Positions 36,902-48,320 of a stretch of 64,000 bases of DNA are shown here, piece after piece. Below the pieces are notes generated by a model that ran no database searches, was not told the origin of the DNA, and was given only the letters and a program-made list of their open reading frames with translations. Origin of the DNA: Sesamum alatum (Eukaryota > Streptophyta > Magnoliopsida > Lamiales > Pedaliaceae). Numbering within the stretch: the stretch's first letter is position 1; each line of letters begins with the position of its first letter. The DNA is taken from contig JACGWO010000003.1 in assembly GCA_034509735.1 (NCBI GenBank), forward strand, positions 34,122,466 to 34,186,465, read 5' to 3'. The translations under genes and the position numbers were made by a program.

Positions 36902-39900
36902 TGCAAAAGGAAGATAGGCCCTCTAGAGAAGAGAAAGAGAAAAGAAGAGCAAAAGGTAATATAGGTGAAATAGAGAAGGCTCAGTACAGTAGTGATGATG
37001 CAACAGAATGATGAGGACATCAATTGAATGGAGTTTGGAGATTATTTTATGGGACTATTGAGTAGGAGTGAAGCTAAAGGAATAGTGCATGATTTAGCAC
37101 CAAGTTCTCCTCTCTAATGAAGCACATAATGCAAGCTAAGCACAAGCACCTCAACTCCCTGGCCTCCTCATCATGTCTTTTTATTTACATACTTAGTGAC
37201 CGTAGCACGCAATACATGTGCGCATATAATCAGATTGACACGTCAGAAGTTTTAAAAATAAAAACCACTATATGATTAAATGTGGAGCAAGTTAGAAATA
37301 TTAGTGAAAATGGGAGATGAATATAGTAACGATCGCGGTTCAAAAATGATGTGACCATTTGGAAGAAATAAATAATTATATTATTACAGATATTTAAAGG
37401 TATAATTTGTATTATAAAATTTATAATTAGGGGCGGCGATGTGGCGGGCTTGGGTGGATCCAGGACCCCTCCTGCCAACTCTGGGAAGGACTTGGGACCC
37501 ACCCCGCCCCGATTATTTTTTTAACTCCGCCACGCTCCTGTACAAGGCCCACCAGGACGGGTCTAACCAGGTAGACCCGATTATTTTTATTTTGTTCATT
37601 TGTTCTACAATTTTTTTTCAAAAGAAAAAAAAGAAATTTTAATATATTAATTACAAATAAAATTGTTCATAACCTAACTCAAATTCAAGTCGAAAAAGAT
37701 TTTCAAGTACAAATGAAATTGTTCACAATTAAACAACCCATACAATTATATCGATTATACATTAGTAACAACTTTTTCGTATTCCTCATCGTTAAGTATT
37801 GTGGGATAATTTATCAACTGTTGAACAAATACCTAACAATAAATAAATTAAATGATATAATATTTTATTAGTGTCTATTCTATCATATGATAAAATAAAA
37901 TATATATATATATATCTATATATATACGGGATGGGTTCGGGGCAGGTCCTTGAGGACCCGGGACCCGCCCCGCCTGCAACTATTATCCTAATATTTTATT
38001 AGTGTTTAGGATTTGGGTTGAATTGTCACCTGGCATAATATGACGCTTGTAAATGAGGAGTGGCTTTCAGTGAAGATAAAAGCCACCCATCGGTAAATAC
38101 ATATATATATATATATATATATTCCACCGTCAAGGCATTGCAGTTACTGTGGTGAGCGAGATCATTAGGTGAGAATAAGGTTTTTTTGTTTGATTTCTGA
38201 CTCTCACTGATTTCTTTTAATTACATGACTTGCAGTTGCAGATACCACTGGAAGAACAGTTTAGCTTCTGCTTTCACTGGTTCAACTAGCCAATCCAACA
38301 GTTTCTATTATGCTAAAATGTGGTAGATGGCAATATTTGTTTAAGTTTTTTTGGGTGTTGGATGGGATTAGTGGAAAGAAGCTGAGACGTCATTCATCAT
38401 TAAGACTGTAGCTGCTGTGTGGTCCAACGTTAAATCTTGGAATTATGAAAAAGATTTTGTCCAAAAACTTGGTTATGATTGTGGGGCCTTGTGTTAGAAC
38501 CCATTTGAAAGAGATTTCCCTTAGTAGAAGCAACATTGAGAAATTTCTAACTTAGGTATGCTTGTTCTTTCACGAATTCAGAGTCTGTGAACCACGGTTA
38601 TTTCTCATGTTTTCTTTTCTAGAAAACTAAATTGATGGTGCAATAATATTGTATTTGTATGGGTTATCATAAGGGGGGAAAAGAAATTGATTTCGTATCT
38701 GATGGGAATGCGATATGATTGAACATGAAAAATCCATATGTGCGATATCAATAATGATTATGAGGGTGTTTCGTGGAATTTATTTATAAGATTTTATAAA
38801 TTTATGTAGTTTATAAAATTATTTGAAAGTTTGTACGTGTTCACACAAATTTTCGTCTCTGTAAAAATAATTATAAGATATGAAAACTATGGACTAATGA
38901 ATTTTATAAATTTAGATTAAAAATGGATACAATCTTTGTAGTGAATGTAATCCTCTAATTCTTCATTTCAAATTTCGATTTAAGGACTTACGTTTGTTCT
39001 TGGATGTTGATGTATAATTTTCCCTGAATTTGTAGAGCATACTGCATGTTAACTTGAAATTTGGTATCAAGGCTCGACGAATTTGATGCTAACGAAGACG
39101 TAGAATCTTCATGATCGTAGATTTTCGTCGTGGCAAAGAATTTTTGGACTTGTGTCTCTTTGTATGTCTTGTGTTGTATGGAGCGACTTGTGTTGTCTCT
39201 CCTTTATATATATATATATATATATATATTGTGGTGAAGTTTCTTATTTATAAGCATGAGCGTGCTTTGACTTGTAGCTTGACCTCACTTTTATTGGGTT
39301 TAAACACAATAGATTTTGACATGGACCCATCAATTATTTATCGGTACTCAAACACACTTAAACCCAACCAACCAATCCAAAGAAGATATTTGTATTCACC
39401 TTAAATCAATCTTTTCAAGATGCACAAGGCAAAAATTTAGTGTAGTCTTATGAATGTATTGTCTCGAAAATATAAAAGTCCAAATTTGTTATGGATTTTA
39501 ATTTGGAATCCAAGTATTAGTCAATTTATTTTGAGCTTTTAATTGATAATTTATTCCAACACTTTGATGTCAACAATATGATGCTAGATTTTATTTTAAG
39601 AATAACTTTCTCTATGTTATGAATTTTGGATTTTATTATAACTTAGTTAAGTTTAGAAGAGGCTAATAGAGCAATGAGGCTTGTCTGAGTGCTGATGTTG
39701 AGTGTCTTGTTTTTTTATTTATTTTTAAATATGTTAGTTGATTTAGAAATTTTGATCTATTAAATTGGTATACAAGTTAGAATGTATTGACGTAGCAATG
39801 AAAAAAATATATAAAAAAAAGCTTGATATTGATAATTTTGTAATTAATATAAATAAGATTATAAATATATATAAGTTATGAATTCTGCACTTTTTCTAAA

Positions 39901-40305
39901 AATCTTATAATTCAATAGTTAATTTTTTGGATTTTATAAATTCACGAGCTTCAAAATTTCTTAGATATGTTATAATATTTTACAAAATTTTAAATCTCTT
40001 ATAGATAAATTTAAAAGAAATTATAAACTTATTTAAACACCTTTTTATATCTGATATATTTTTTGTACAAAATATAAATAAAAGAGGAGGCCCACTTCCA
40101 CCTTCTTGAGTGGGCCAATAGATCTCCAATGTAAAAACATCTGATGAGGTCCGGTCCTATGATCCTCAATCCCGTCTGATGTGTGGATGCAGATGTATCG
40201 AAGGAGGGAAAAGACAATAATCAAAGTATTCTAGCATTGGATTTCAAAATGCTTTCTTCTATTTTCTTCTTCGATATTTCTATTGCAATCGCATTAAAAG
40301 TGATG
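36902..40305. other. Gene-free repeat-rich region
   Basis: Contains the TBL promoter (right after 36902), the GC-rich palindromic islands at 37434-37980, an (AT)n run at about 38100-38122 and a TA run at about 39205-39230. At about 39060 ttggtatcaaggctcga resembles an initiator-Met primer-binding site, possibly an old LTR-element remnant. Between 38764 and 40041, gggtgttt and aaacacc ends with related AT-rich flanks hint at a hAT-like element, but I find no target duplication. Confidence 0.4.
37434..37980. repeat. Two GC-rich imperfect palindromes flanking an AT-rich core
   Basis: The left island (37434-37510) contains ggcgggcttgggtgg and gggacccaccccgcccc; the right island (37927-37976) contains cggggcaggtcc and ggacccgggacccgcccc. 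Each can fold on itself, and both share the phrase gggaccc-ccccgcc in the same orientation. They stand out sharply from the roughly 415-bp AT-rich interval between them. This may be a pair of transposon ends of a family I cannot name. Confidence 0.5.
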
Positions 40306-40314
40306 GACATAAAT

Positions 40315-41064
40315 GGGTAAAATGCAAAAAAACCTCGGTGTTTTTGCAAAAGCGCAAAAAATTCCTTATAATAAGAAAATAGGTTAAACAATCCCTCGTG
40401 TTTTCTAAAATGTTACACATTCGTCCCTATTCGTTAAATGACACTAACACCTTTAGTTTTTTAATGATTTGATCGTTATGCCCTTACTTCTCATAACCGT
40501 TTGATATATGTTAGACCAATCACAATCGTTGGATTTAATCAACTATTTACAATCATTAGATTTTAAATTGTAAGAATCAATGGTCCAAATTCAAACTTTT
40601 TAAATTTAAATATTATATTTAAATAATATAATAGATAAATGATGAATAATAACAACTGTCGGATCATAAATTCTTTAAGATTAAAGATCCACATTAAAAA
40701 GTTTGAATTTTATATTTTTATACTATATAAATATAAAAAATAAATAATATATTTAAACAATTACATATAAAAATAAATAATAGTAAATATATAAATATGA
40801 TATGTATATAGATATATACAGACGACGTCCGTCGCCACCGTCGCATCTTGACGGCGACGACGGCCATCGGTGTTGCCCCATAAATCTAGCGACGACGACG
40901 TCGCCCAAAAGAAGAAGAAGAGTGACGCGACGTCGCCTAGATCTGGGGGATGTCGCCGTCAACTAGAAGAAGGAGAAGGGGCGGCACGCCCCTTCTGCCC
41001 TTCTCTAATCGCTAGGTGACGGCAGTCGTCGTCGTCCAGATGCGGCTGCGGCGACTACCGTCGC

Positions 41065-41100
<36 letters not shown>

Positions 41101-41530
41101 GTTATATTTAAAATTAAAAATTATAATTTAAATATTAAGTTTTTATTTTAAAATTAAAATAATATTTATAATCTAAAAAGTAATTTTTATTTATATAAAT
41201 ATATAGTCTTTTGTATTTTTATTTACCTGTAATAAAATATTCTATTTATTTTAAGTCAAATTGTATTTATTGAAGTTAAATACCATTTGTGTTATTTATA
41301 TTAAAAATAAGGGTAAATTGGACATTTTCGCCTTCCAAAAGTGGATGAAAAGCTGAAAAAAACTCTACCACTCTCACTTCCGCGAGTGAATCCCACTCTC
41401 CGTTAAAAATTGACAGAATGAGAGTTTTTTGCTAAATTATATATATCACGGGGGATTTTAGCCTATTTCTTTAATATAGGGGTTTTTTTGCAACTTCACG
41501 AAAACAGAGAGAGATTATTGCATTTTACCC
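40315..41530. mobile_element. Non-autonomous Mutator-like element (MULE), 1216 bp, with GC-rich interior
   Basis: Both ends begin gggtaaaatgcaa (13 bp identical, inverted), then stay similar in degenerate form for about 100 bp. The element is flanked by the exact 9-bp direct repeat gacataaat at 40306-40314 and 41531-41539, the hallmark target duplication of Mutator-superfamily transposition. There is no transposase. The interior at about 40820-41070 is strikingly GC-rich with many cgacg and gtcgcc units, unlike the surrounding AT-rich sequence, then passes into (CT)n and (AT)n. The GC-rich insert could be a captured gene fragment (Pack-MULE style), but I cannot identify a source. Confidence 0.85.
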
Positions 41531-41539
41531 GACATAAAT

Positions 41540-42332
41540 TATTGTTTTCGTCCTTTATTTAATATTCCTAATACGGTTGGTGTTTCTTCAAAAGTGATTA
41601 ACTTTGTTTTGATTTTTCATCAATTAATTTCATGGTGAATGAATTATATAGCCACATTAATTAAGAAATTTATTTGGGAAATTGTTTCACGTCATATCCG
41701 TGAACAAGATTATTTGTCGTTCCAAGCCACTCGTTTGGGGTTGATGAAGCAGATAAATATTCCATATCAGTTGCAGGCGAGGAGTTTGAACAATTTATAA
41801 ACCCCAATTCTTTTTTTTTTTTTAATGAAATGTCTTTTCAAGACAAAATTGTAATATCTATACAAAGTTAGACAAGACAATATCTTATACAACAACGCTG
41901 TGATTGCATTATTCATAACTTTTGAATTATTACATTTTAATCATTCTAAGTTCTAACTTCTAACCCATATTCTCAATGCGTAAAGATATATGGCCGGAAA
42001 ATAGTATAAGATTGGCTTGTTTAACACGAATTGTTGATTAGTCTATACGGTGATGGCGAGGAGGCAAAGTGCCACATTTTCTGAAAGATGAGGTGTATTT
42101 TGTTATTTTTCTCAACTTTTGGGGTTTTACTGCGAAACTCTGTTTATGTTGGGGGTGATTCGCTATTTGCCCTAAATAGGAGCTTTTGCTCTTAAAAACT
42201 GGCCTTTAGCGCACAATCGGATGTATACATCGTACGGCAGAGCTTGAGCAGTCCATCCCCTTATCAACGGTTTAAAGTTAGTCGATCCCACTCGACACGG
42301 ATTCCCATCTTAAGCCGTCAATGAACACTGCT
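41540..42332. other. Spacer between MULE and histone H4 promoter
   Basis: AT-rich with a T14-15 run at about 41810. The stretch at about 42090-42180 (ggtgtattttgttattttt, tttggggttttactgcg) may be a further fragment of an inverted-repeat MITE. No exon is seen. Confidence 0.4.
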
Positions 42333-42382
42333 AATCCAACGGCCACAGATTAATCCCACACACGCAACTTCCGCCTATAAAG
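42333..42382 (+). promoter_or_regulatory. Histone H4 promoter: nonamer motif and TATA box
   Basis: AATCCAACG at 42333-42341 matches the plant histone nonamer (consensus CATCCAACG) and TATAAAG is at 42376-42382. The start codon at 42478 leaves a leader of about 70 nt. These sites are typical of S-phase histone promoters. A perfect octamer CGCGGATC is not seen; the nearest is the degenerate cacggatt at about 42296. Confidence 0.65.
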
Positions 42383-42471
42383 AGAAACTTCTCCATCACC
42401 ACCATCCTCAAGAATTTCCCTCGTTCCAAAATTCAATCACCCTTTATCAAACAGAAGGCAAAAAGAGCTGA

Positions 42472-42789
<318 letters not shown>

Positions 42790-43662
42790 GTCGTAAGGTT
42801 TAGGGTGTAGATTTAGGGTTTTTTGTATAATGTTCAGATTTGTATCTGTCTAAGATCGTCATATGTTGGTTTTTCTTAAGTGAAATGGAAATTGCAGTCT
42901 CTATATATGAACTATTATTTCATCTTGGATTATACTTTAGCTTTAATTTCCAAATGTCTAAGGTTTCTTCTATATTTTCTTTTAATTGGACTTGAAGATT
43001 AGCTAATAGTTTGCTGCTCTTGGCTGTTTGCTGCTTTGGATATATGATTGTGATGATGTATTTGTTATGGTTAATTTCTGTTATTGGGGATTTTTGTGTG
43101 ATTGTGTGCACTGCTTTTGTTCAGTTTCGTTGTTCTGCTTGGATAATATCTTTTGGATTTGAAAGTGTGAATTCTTTGAGGCGGATTAGTGTGGTGGAGA
43201 AGTTGTTTGAGCTCATTTCTGTATCCCAAGTCATTAAATGATCCATGAGCTGAATACAATTATATTCAGCTCCGAAGCCTATCATAGGGTTAGAGGCTGT
43301 GTCGTTTTGGGACTTGAATATAATGTTGGTGTCATGTGTGCTAATGATAATTGCATTAGCTTTTTGCTTGTTGCTTTGAGCAATGGAAGCCGTAACATGT
43401 GAGACAAGTGAATTAAACTGTTACTTCTGTGCATCTTTTTGCCTCTCTATTCCAGCTGTGCTCGGCTCGGTTGATGGTTTGATTGAGGAAAAGCCAAAAC
43501 GTTGGTCGGACTTAAAAAAAGGAGGGAAAACTGAAAGAGACAGTGAGGAGAGTTCAGAAAGCCTCGTTCAGCGGGAAATGATTCTCAAAAATGAAAAGAA
43601 AGCAAGTAAAGAAGCGGCTGAGAGGACTGGCAATCAAGTTTTACTGTAAACAGCAGAAAGAG
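42790..43662. other. Downstream region of histone H4
   Basis: Contains the H4 3' UTR (the first roughly 110 bp to about 42900). Beyond that there is transcribed-looking, T-rich sequence with only one weak open frame (43383-43649, plus strand), whose Lys/Glu-rich C-terminal half could be an exon of something unrecognised. I do not call it as a gene. Confidence 0.35.
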
Positions 43663-43666
43663 AAAA
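43663..43666 (-). terminator. Pol III terminator of tRNA-Ala
   Basis: A TTTT run on the minus strand lies about 18 nt past the mature tRNA 3' end, the usual RNA polymerase III stop signal. Confidence 0.6.
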
Positions 43667-43684
43667 GGGCGGTGTTGATTGGAG

Positions 43685-43757
43685 TGGAGATGCGGGGTAT
43701 CGATCCCCGTACCTCTCGCATGCTAAGCGAGCGCTCTACCATCTGAGCTACATCCCC
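43685..43757 (-). tRNA. tRNA-Ala (anticodon AGC)
   Basis: The minus strand reads GGGGATGTAGCTCAGATGGT at its 5' end and folds into a 73-nt cloverleaf without an intron. The acceptor stem is GGGGATG with CATCTCC and includes the G3-U70 wobble, the known identity element for alanyl-tRNA synthetase. The anticodon loop is CTTAGCATG (AGC, read as IGC after editing), the T arm contains GGGGATCGATACCCC and the discriminator base is A. Box A (TAGCTCAGATGG) and box B (GATCGATACC) are both intact. CCA is not encoded, as expected in eukaryotes. Confidence 0.97.
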
Positions 43758-45713
43758 TGTTGCGAAACCTCTTCCTTGGTTTCGTATCAATTAGGCGAGA
43801 GCCGAGCGGTCGACGGTCCACAAGTGGGATACTTTAGCTGATTGCTAAACACAATGATTTCAAGTCAAATAAATTTGATCATCATCAACATTTAGCTGAA
43901 AATGACTTCAACACTGTAGGCGTTGTATTACTTCTGAATTATATAACTTCTCATGCTTTCTTATAATTATAAATATTAATTTTGGTTTGTTAATAATATT
44001 GCTGAAAATTAATAACTATAATTAAGAGAGAATATATAATCATTTTTCTGCTGTAATTAGGTGCAAGTTACAATCCTCAATATGCCTTAAAGAGCTTAAG
44101 AACTGTCTTAGGGAGTGTTTGCGAAAGCTTCTGCTCTTAAAGAAGTGATTTTCATAGAAAAAGTTAAAAGTTGTAGTAGAATCAAAATAGGGTAGTGTTT
44201 GTAAAAAAAGTGAAAAGCAGATAAAAACTAAATTGGTGGTGTTTGGGAGAAAATCACTTCTAAAACACGTTTAATTGATTAAAGACCGTTTTGTCCCATA
44301 TATTAAACAGATGTTATTTTGCCTTAATATTTGAACTTATCTCTTGATTATAATAATTATTTTTCCTAAAAAATAATAATTTTTATTTCAATTAGTATAT
44401 TTCATATTTAATTTTTTACAAAATGATTATAATTAATATTATTAAAATATTCAATATTAATAGAAAAACTGGATGTTCAGTTCAATAATGTTCCTATTAT
44501 GTAATATAATTGTTCATGTACAATAAATAAACTTACAAAATTGACAAAATTATTATTATTATTTTAATTAATCCTAGCAATTTAATTTATATTTTTCTAT
44601 GATTTAGGAATAACATCATATAATATAGAAAATAAAATAGTAATATTTTAAAATATTAAACATGTGAAATTATAAATTTTTTGAGTGTGATAAATTATTC
44701 AAATTATTTAAAATTTCTAACATCAACTTTAAATGAGCAATTTTGAAAATACATTAAAAAGGATAAAATCGAATTAATTATTATAATGAGGGTAAAGTAG
44801 TTTAAAAATAAATTAAATTTATTTTTCAAAAAACCAAAACAGCTAGAAGCACCCCCAAAATGCTTCCAACTTTTAATTAAAAAGTGCTTTCCGTGACAAT
44901 TTCATCATAAACAAAATCTAATGAAAAGGCTATATGATATCCCATAATAAATATATTAGACTTAACAAATTCTTGGAAAGTGAGTGGACCTTGTGGGGTC
45001 AGGTCATTTAACAGTCCTGCCCACATCAAACGACCACTGCCATTGTGTGCCATAGTGTGGACTCAGTCCATTACCCATTGCAAAAGTCAACAACTCCGGC
45101 TGCGTCCACAAAATAAAAACAAATGTAATTCCAGTCAACATTTCCTGACACCCATTGTACAGACACATAGTACACACTCTGATAGCAAAATTTCGGAAAA
45201 ACAAATCCAAGACTTTCTTTTTTCTGCAAAAACGTAAGCAGAGTAAAATGAATATAGTAATCTATTTTAATGGGACTTCTTTTTTACACTGAACTTTTGC
45301 AATAAATTTAACTTGGCTCACACTTAAATTGAAACGACAGTTAAATTTGTTTATTAATTACTTTAGGCTTTCACGCGTGTGTCTCCTTTGCATCGGATCG
45401 AGCAAAATTCCGCGAAAAACACCGACTTCACAGTGTGCACACCCGCACACTTCCAAATTCCATATGGGTGTACCTGCAGTTTGCTATATGCGTAATGTGA
45501 ATACTCACAGTTGAGTCTTGTCTTCTTTCTATCATAATAATGATCCAACTCTTTTCCATCAATCTTTACTCTCCGTCCTTCGATAATTCATCCACTTCCA
45601 CTCCTCAAACCCAAATATAGCCACAATATTAAGAATTCAAACCTATCCCCCTCCCTCCCACTCTGTAATTCGAACATTTCGTCTACAACTCAAGCTTTCA
45701 GTACTGTCTGTGT
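43758..45713. other. Gene-free region, probable hAT-like MITE remnant
   Basis: Between about 44108 (gggagtgtttgcgaaagctt) and 44930 the ends carry the aagcttct, agaagca and agtgcttt words typical of plant hAT-like MITE termini, around an AT-rich core. I could not define inverted repeats or an 8-bp duplication exactly. The last 500 bp before 45714 are the upstream region of the next gene. Confidence 0.35.
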
Positions 45714-46955
45714 ATGGCAAATTCAGATAATGCAACATCCACTAAATGTTACTCGGGCATTTTACGGCGGTTACTATGTAGTGGCAGCCTCCCAACGCAC
45801 CCATCGGATCAATTGGTTGAGAAAGAAACTGGTGATCGAAAGCCTGAAAAATCTTTGAAACCTGTGGAGAATGTGAAACAGGCTGCAGCATCAAGTCCAG
45901 GAGTAGTGGCAAGACTGATGGGCTTGGACTCATTACCCGACACCTCTTTAGCCCCGAAGGAAAGAACGTTGGGTTCTTTTTTCAGAAGCAGGTCCGTGAA
46001 TTCCATTGATTTTCTCTCACATTTTGATCCCACAAGAAAAGGGCGTCACCAGCACAGGAGAGTAAGAACATCGGTTTCGTTTCGAGATGGAATGAGTGAT
46101 GATTATACTAGTGTGGTTCTATACTTGGAGGAAGTAAATGAAACTGCAGAATACCAAGAAGAGCTGCAGGTCATCAGGAGAAGGCCTAATGTGAATTATC
46201 AGAAAGAGAAAAAGACTGAAAAGAATTTTCATGAGAAAAGAGTTGCTAAAAAGCCTAGTAAAAAGCTGGAGATGGAGGAAGAAAGACGGTCAGTTGGAAA
46301 AGCGACGACATCTCAGAAGAAGGAAGTTGAGGGGAAGAAAAGGCTAATAAGTTTGCAGGAAAGAAGGCCGATTGTGAATAAGAACAAGGAAGAATTGATG
46401 GGATCAAAGTGCATGAAGAAGAGAAAGAACAAGATCCATTCTGGATGTAGTCTGAAGAAAGTACACCCTGAAGGCTCTGTACCAGGTACTTTTATACTGT
46501 TTAATTAGTGAATTCCTTTCTCATTTATAGCTTCTGCCCTCGATCTGGATGCAGAGATAAACCATAGATTACCACTGTGTTTTCATGGGGTTTATGTTCT
46601 TCTTGCAGAAGTAGCTCGAAAAGTGCGTTCGAGGAAACATCAGGCATCCCAAGTTGCCAACTCCGAGAGCCCATGTTCAAGTAGTGCACATTCTGATAAT
46701 GGTGAGGTCGGAGCTGTTATTACAGGGAAAAAACAAAGGAAAGTGAGTAACAAAGAAAGTTTTTATTACAAAAGAATGGTGGAAGACATCTGTGGGCTAA
46801 CAGAAGACGACGTGAAAGAGAATTGGATGCATGGGGTGATGTTGAAGTTTGAAGATTTTGAGGAGATATGCCAGCAGTTTGGACAAGAAATTCTTCAACT
46901 CTTGTTGGAACAGTTGGTCGACGAGCTCCTGCAACTTTACAGTTCTTACCTCTAA
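45714..46955 (+). CDS. VARLMGL-motif protein (DUF3741 / TRM-like), 372 aa
   Basis: Two exons: 45714-46485 (phase 1) and 46609-46955, giving 373 codons with stop. The protein starts MANSDNATSTKCYSGILRRL. It has the diagnostic VVARLMGLDSLP motif at about residues 64-75, a long basic, disordered middle rich in Lys, Arg and Glu, and a C-terminal folded-looking block (VEDICGLTEDDVKENWM through FEEICQQFGQEILQLLLEQL) that resembles the end of DUF4378 proteins. In TON1-recruiting-motif (TRM)/LONGIFOLIA relatives, such proteins bind microtubules and the TTP complex and control cell shape. Whether this short member keeps those functions is unknown. It has no membrane segment. Confidence 0.85.
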
Positions 46956-47192
46956 TTCTCTTGTAGCACTAGGAATATGTGTTCTCTAAGATGTACTCAA
47001 ATCAAGATGAACGTCAAGACAGAGAAACCCTTGTAGCATAATTCATTCTTTTCACTCGCAAACTTGGCTTCTCTGGTAATTTTCAATTGTTGGGCTATGA
47101 TTAACTGGATAGAAGCCAGGTTCTTTCCTGCTTTGTACACCTACTTTGATCTTCTGAGACCTGATTCACAGTGGTTGAATTTTGCTTTGTTT

Positions 47193-47243
47193 GTCCCACA
47201 TCGTTTGCAGATACTAGAGGTTAGAGGAAATACCACCATATAA
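47193..47243 (+). promoter_or_regulatory. Plant snRNA promoter: USE plus TATA
   Basis: The upstream sequence element GTCCCACATCG is at 47193-47203 and a TATA-like atataa at about 47238-47243, roughly 30 bp before the U2 start. The gap of about 34-35 bp (a little over three turns) between the two is the spacing of plant RNA polymerase II snRNA genes; Pol III (U6-type) promoters have them closer. Confidence 0.85.
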
Positions 47244-47269
47244 CCATTCGGCCCAGCACCTTACAACTC

Positions 47270-47465
47270 ATACCTTTCTCGGCCTTTTGGCTAAGATCAA
47301 GTGTAGTATCTGTTCTTATCAGTTTAATATCTGATACGTGGGCCATCGGCCCACATGATATTAAATTAATTTTTTTAGGGGGAAGGCCCATTAAGGTAGC
47401 TTGCTGCCTGGGCCTTCGCGCGTCGCCTCTGCGTTGCACTATTGCACTGGCCTGGCGCACCCCAC
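47270..47465 (+). ncRNA. U2: U2 spliceosomal snRNA
   Basis: The transcript begins ATACCTTTCTCGGCCTTTTG, followed by GGCTAAGATCAAGTGTAGTA, which contains the branch-point recognition sequence GTAGTA. The stem-loop II region and the cttatcagtttaatatctga block are intact, and an Sm site (taattttttta) lies at about 47367. A GC-rich 3' stem-loop ends near gcgcacccc at 47463, giving about 196 nt, the normal plant U2 length. U2 pairs with the intron branch site in the spliceosome. With USE and TATA present, this looks like a functional gene rather than a retro-pseudogene. Downstream ctagttcat partly matches the snRNA 3'-end box. It lies 315 bp after the TRM-like gene, on the same strand. Confidence 0.95.
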
Positions 47466-48320
47466 CAATACTAGTTCATTCTTAAATTCCCTTGTTCTTC
47501 TGTTTTGGTAAATATCATCAAAATTGCATTGACAGGAACATTGAAGCAAACAAAGAATAAATGTAAATCAAATTCAAAGGTCAACTCCTACATTCAACCC
47601 GGTGACCAAATAAATGAAAAGCAATCACAATAGAATTTTTCTTTCTTCTCTTCTATTTTTTATTTAAATAAATTTGTGTTCCTGGATTTAATCCTTCTTT
47701 AGCATGCGGGATTTACACTAAATAAGCAATCTTTTTTTTTCTTTAGTTGGAAGTAATGAATTTTATTAATTAAAATAAAGTAATTACAATTAATTTTGTC
47801 AACATCAACAGACAGAAATAAATACAACATTTCTATCAACAATATCACATATACTAACATTGTGCTATTACAACAACAAATAATCTACTATACAGTGGAA
47901 ACAAATCATCACACGCAGGGTGTTCGAACCCATAACCTTAAGGATCATGTGCCTTAATTAAGCACTCAAATGTTGATGCATGTAATTATTTAATTATGTA
48001 TTTGAACAATTGTTTATTGCCTGAGACTCATTGTGTTTCATTAGAACATAGATACACACAAATCACCTTTGTTCTTATACTTCTCTTTCATGGAAATATA
48101 CAAGAATCCTAATTTGTCTCATGAATTCTTGAATATCACTACTTTATACAAAAACACAAGTAACATAAATTAATATATATATATATATATATATCAGAAT
48201 TAACCGCATGAACTTAATTGTATATTTAATACTATTAGATTTGAAATCACAGTCAAGATATAGATTTCCAATTTGCAGTAAGAAAAAAGAGAAATAAATG
48301 TAATAAAAAAAAGAAAAGCC
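47466..48320. other. Gene-free spacer
   Basis: AT-rich. A (TA)n run lies at about 48174-48194. The phrase gttcgaacccataacctt at about 47923 is of the kind often seen in retroelement remnants. No exon is seen. Confidence 0.4.

Noticed and set aside
39060..39420. LTR-retrotransposon leader suggested by ttggtatcaaggctcga
   Set aside because: The match to the initiator-Met primer-binding site is only partial, and no LTR pair or gag/pol sequence follows.
38764..40041. hAT-type element bounded by gggtgttt and aaacacc
   Set aside because: The termini are short and common, and the expected 8-bp target duplication is absent.
40753..40962. Arg-rich open frame in the MULE interior (minus strand)
   Set aside because: It is generated by the reiterated cgacg/gtcgcc words; it has no domain, and frame choice is arbitrary in such sequence.
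47221..47460. 79-aa open frame on the minus strand over 47221-47460
   Set aside because: It is an antisense shadow of the U2 snRNA gene.
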